5,531 nt of DNA from Clostridia bacterium (GTDB taxonomy: Bacteria > Bacillota_E > SLMV01 > PUMD01), in NCBI GenBank assembly GCA_003562655.1, contig PWUC01000134.1, positions 1 to 5,531 on the forward strand, written 5' to 3'. Numbering within the stretch: position 1 is the first letter of the stretch; every line of letters starts with the position of its first letter. The position numbers and the translations under genes were made by a program. The notes below the pieces were generated by a model that worked only from the letters and a program-made list of their open reading frames with translations, made no database searches and was not told where the DNA came from. Of this stretch, positions 4,394-5,531 are shown piece by piece.

Positions 4394-5531
4394 TTGCGAG
4401 ACATGGCGCAAAGAGTTGTGCACATGGCCGAGGAAATGGGTGCCTCCTACGCAGATTGCCGGGTCGTGCAGAGGGAGAGAGAGTTCATATCGGTCAAAAA
4501 TGCTGAGATCGAAGACCTGAACTCGGGAGATGATATGGGGGTGGGCGTCCGGGTCATCGTCGACGGGGGCTGGGGATTTGCCTCGACCAACCGGCTGGAT
4601 GCGAGATCCCTGGAGCACTGTGCCCGCAGGGCCGTAGAGGTGGCGCGGTCCGGGGCACCGGTGCGAAAATATCCGGTGCAGCTGGCCCCCGAGCCGGTGC
4701 ATGTGGATGAGTGGGTCCGTCCCGTACAGATCGATCCCTTTTCCGTGGACATGGCGGTGAAGCTGGAGCTGCTGACCGAGAGTTCGAAGGCCATGTTGCG
4801 AGAGGGCGTCCGGATTGCGCGGGCCAGCCTGGTGTTTGAACGGGACACCCAGGTGTTCGCAAGCAGTGAGGGAAGCCTGATCAAACAGGTTCTGACCGAG
4901 AGCGGCGGGAGCCTCTATGCCATGGCGGTCGGCAGAGGCCACACCCAGGTGAGAACCTATCCCTGCACGGTCTGGCACGATATCCAGGGGGCGGGTTGGG
5001 AGACCATTGAGAAACGCGACCTCCTGGGCAACGCTCCCCGGGTGGCCTCTGAAGCGGCGCAGCTCCTGTCGGCTCCTGCGTGTCCGGAGATGACGACGGA
5101 TGTGATCATCGCGCCCAACGAACTCGCCCTTCAGATTCACGAGAGCGTGGGGCATGCCGTGGAGGCGGACCGGGTGTTGGGGCACGAGGCCGACCTCGCC
5201 GGCACCTCCTTCATAGATCCAGACATGTTGGGCAGCTACCGCTACGGTTCAGAGAAAGTGAACCTCTTTGCCGATCCAACGATACCGGGGAGCCGCATCA
5301 CATACAAGTACGACGATGAGGGCGTCAGGGCCGGCCGCGTGGACCTGGTCAGGGATGGGATACTGGTGGGCCTGACCACGTCCAGGGAATCGGCCCACGA
5401 GCTGGGGTACGAGCGGTCCGGTGGATGCATGCGGGCCAATAACTACGACCGCATTCCCCTGGTCCGAATGCCCATGGTCTCACTCGCCCCGGGCGACATC
5501 AGCTACGAGGACCTGATCGCCTCGACGGAGC
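4394..5531 (+). CDS. tldD: TldD-family metalloprotease, cut by the right window edge
   Basis: The frame starting at TTG 4394 is open to the end of the window and gives 379 residues, roughly 80% of a usual TldD of about 470-480. TldD pairs with TldE/PmbA to form a cytosolic heterodimeric zinc protease that degrades unfolded peptides and, in known cases, removes leader peptides from modified peptides such as microcin B17 and CcdA antitoxin. The N-terminal part has the family pattern V-K-N-A-E-I-E-D-L-N-S-G-D-D-M-G-V-G-V-R followed by G-W-G-F-A-S-T-N. The active-site motif H-E-S-V-G-H at residues 249-254 is an HExxxH, which marks the catalytic TldD side rather than TldE. It is followed by E-A-D-L-A-G-T-S-F-I and, near the edge, S-G-G-C-M-R-A-N-N-Y, the equivalent of the family's R-x-x-S/N-Y segment. 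The remaining metal ligand is expected beyond the window. A tldE/pmbA partner would be expected downstream. Confidence 0.92.
   Translation, partial: MRDMAQRVVHMAEEMGASYADCRVVQREREFISVKNAEIEDLNSGDDMGVGVRVIVDGGWGFASTNRLDARSLEHCARRAVEVARSGAPVRKYPVQLAPEPVHVDEWVRPVQIDPFSVDMAVKLELLTESSKAMLREGVRIARASLVFERDTQVFASSEGSLIKQVLTESGGSLYAMAVGRGHTQVRTYPCTVWHDIQGAGWETIEKRDLLGNAPRVASEAAQLLSAPACPEMTTDVIIAPNELALQIHESVGHAVEADRVLGHEADLAGTSFIDPDMLGSYRYGSEKVNLFADPTIPGSRITYKYDDEGVRAGRVDLVRDGILVGLTTSRESAHELGYERSGGCMRANNYDRIPLVRMPMVSLAPGDISYEDLIASTE

Noticed and set aside
4307..5185. Open frame of 292 codons on - opposite tldD
   Set aside because: Antisense to the HExxxH-bearing TldD frame; the translation is rich in His, Arg and Pro with no motifs.

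Overview
The window is a GC-rich bacterial stretch (about 60% G+C by eye) holding six protein genes, two of them cut by the window edges. I see no tRNA, rRNA, CRISPR array, insertion sequence or other mobile element. The gene complement suggests a high-GC Bacillota lineage: a GT-D-fold glycosyltransferase beside a GT2 enzyme, an Fe/Mn superoxide dismutase of the 'long' type with an N-terminal extension, an M42 aminopeptidase and TldD. Strong Shine-Dalgarno sites combined with TTG or GTG starts point the same way. This placement is inference from gene content, not a phylogenetic result.

Layout from left to right: (1) the C-terminal end of an M20-type amidohydrolase of the allantoate amidohydrolase / N-carbamoyl-amino-acid hydrolase family on +. 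(2) A two-gene glycosyltransferase operon on -: the GT-D gene (1330-2046) is read first and the GT2 gene (414-1328) follows after a 1-nt gap. (3) A 350-bp divergent intergenic region (2047-2396) with two compact inverted repeats. (4) A superoxide dismutase gene on + (2397-3104). (5) A short convergent junction with an 8-bp perfect inverted repeat. (6) An M42 metallo-aminopeptidase on - (start best placed at GTG 4208). (7) A divergent intergenic region with an operator-like inverted repeat. (8) The first roughly 80% of tldD on +, starting at TTG 4394 and running off the right edge.

The genes do not form one pathway. The two glycosyltransferases very probably act together on a cell-surface glycan or a glycosylated protein. 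The M42 aminopeptidase and TldD are both metallopeptidases that could share peptide substrates, and they face away from each other across one intergenic region. The superoxide dismutase stands alone as an oxidative-stress gene. The most notable points are changes at key residues: Glu where a second-sphere Gln is expected in the SOD, and His in place of the first Asp of the GT-D metal motif. Other points are an Arg/Pro-rich tail on GT2 that may come from a frameshift, and the use of TTG at three of the five visible starts. I did not find convincing evidence of a new multi-gene system.
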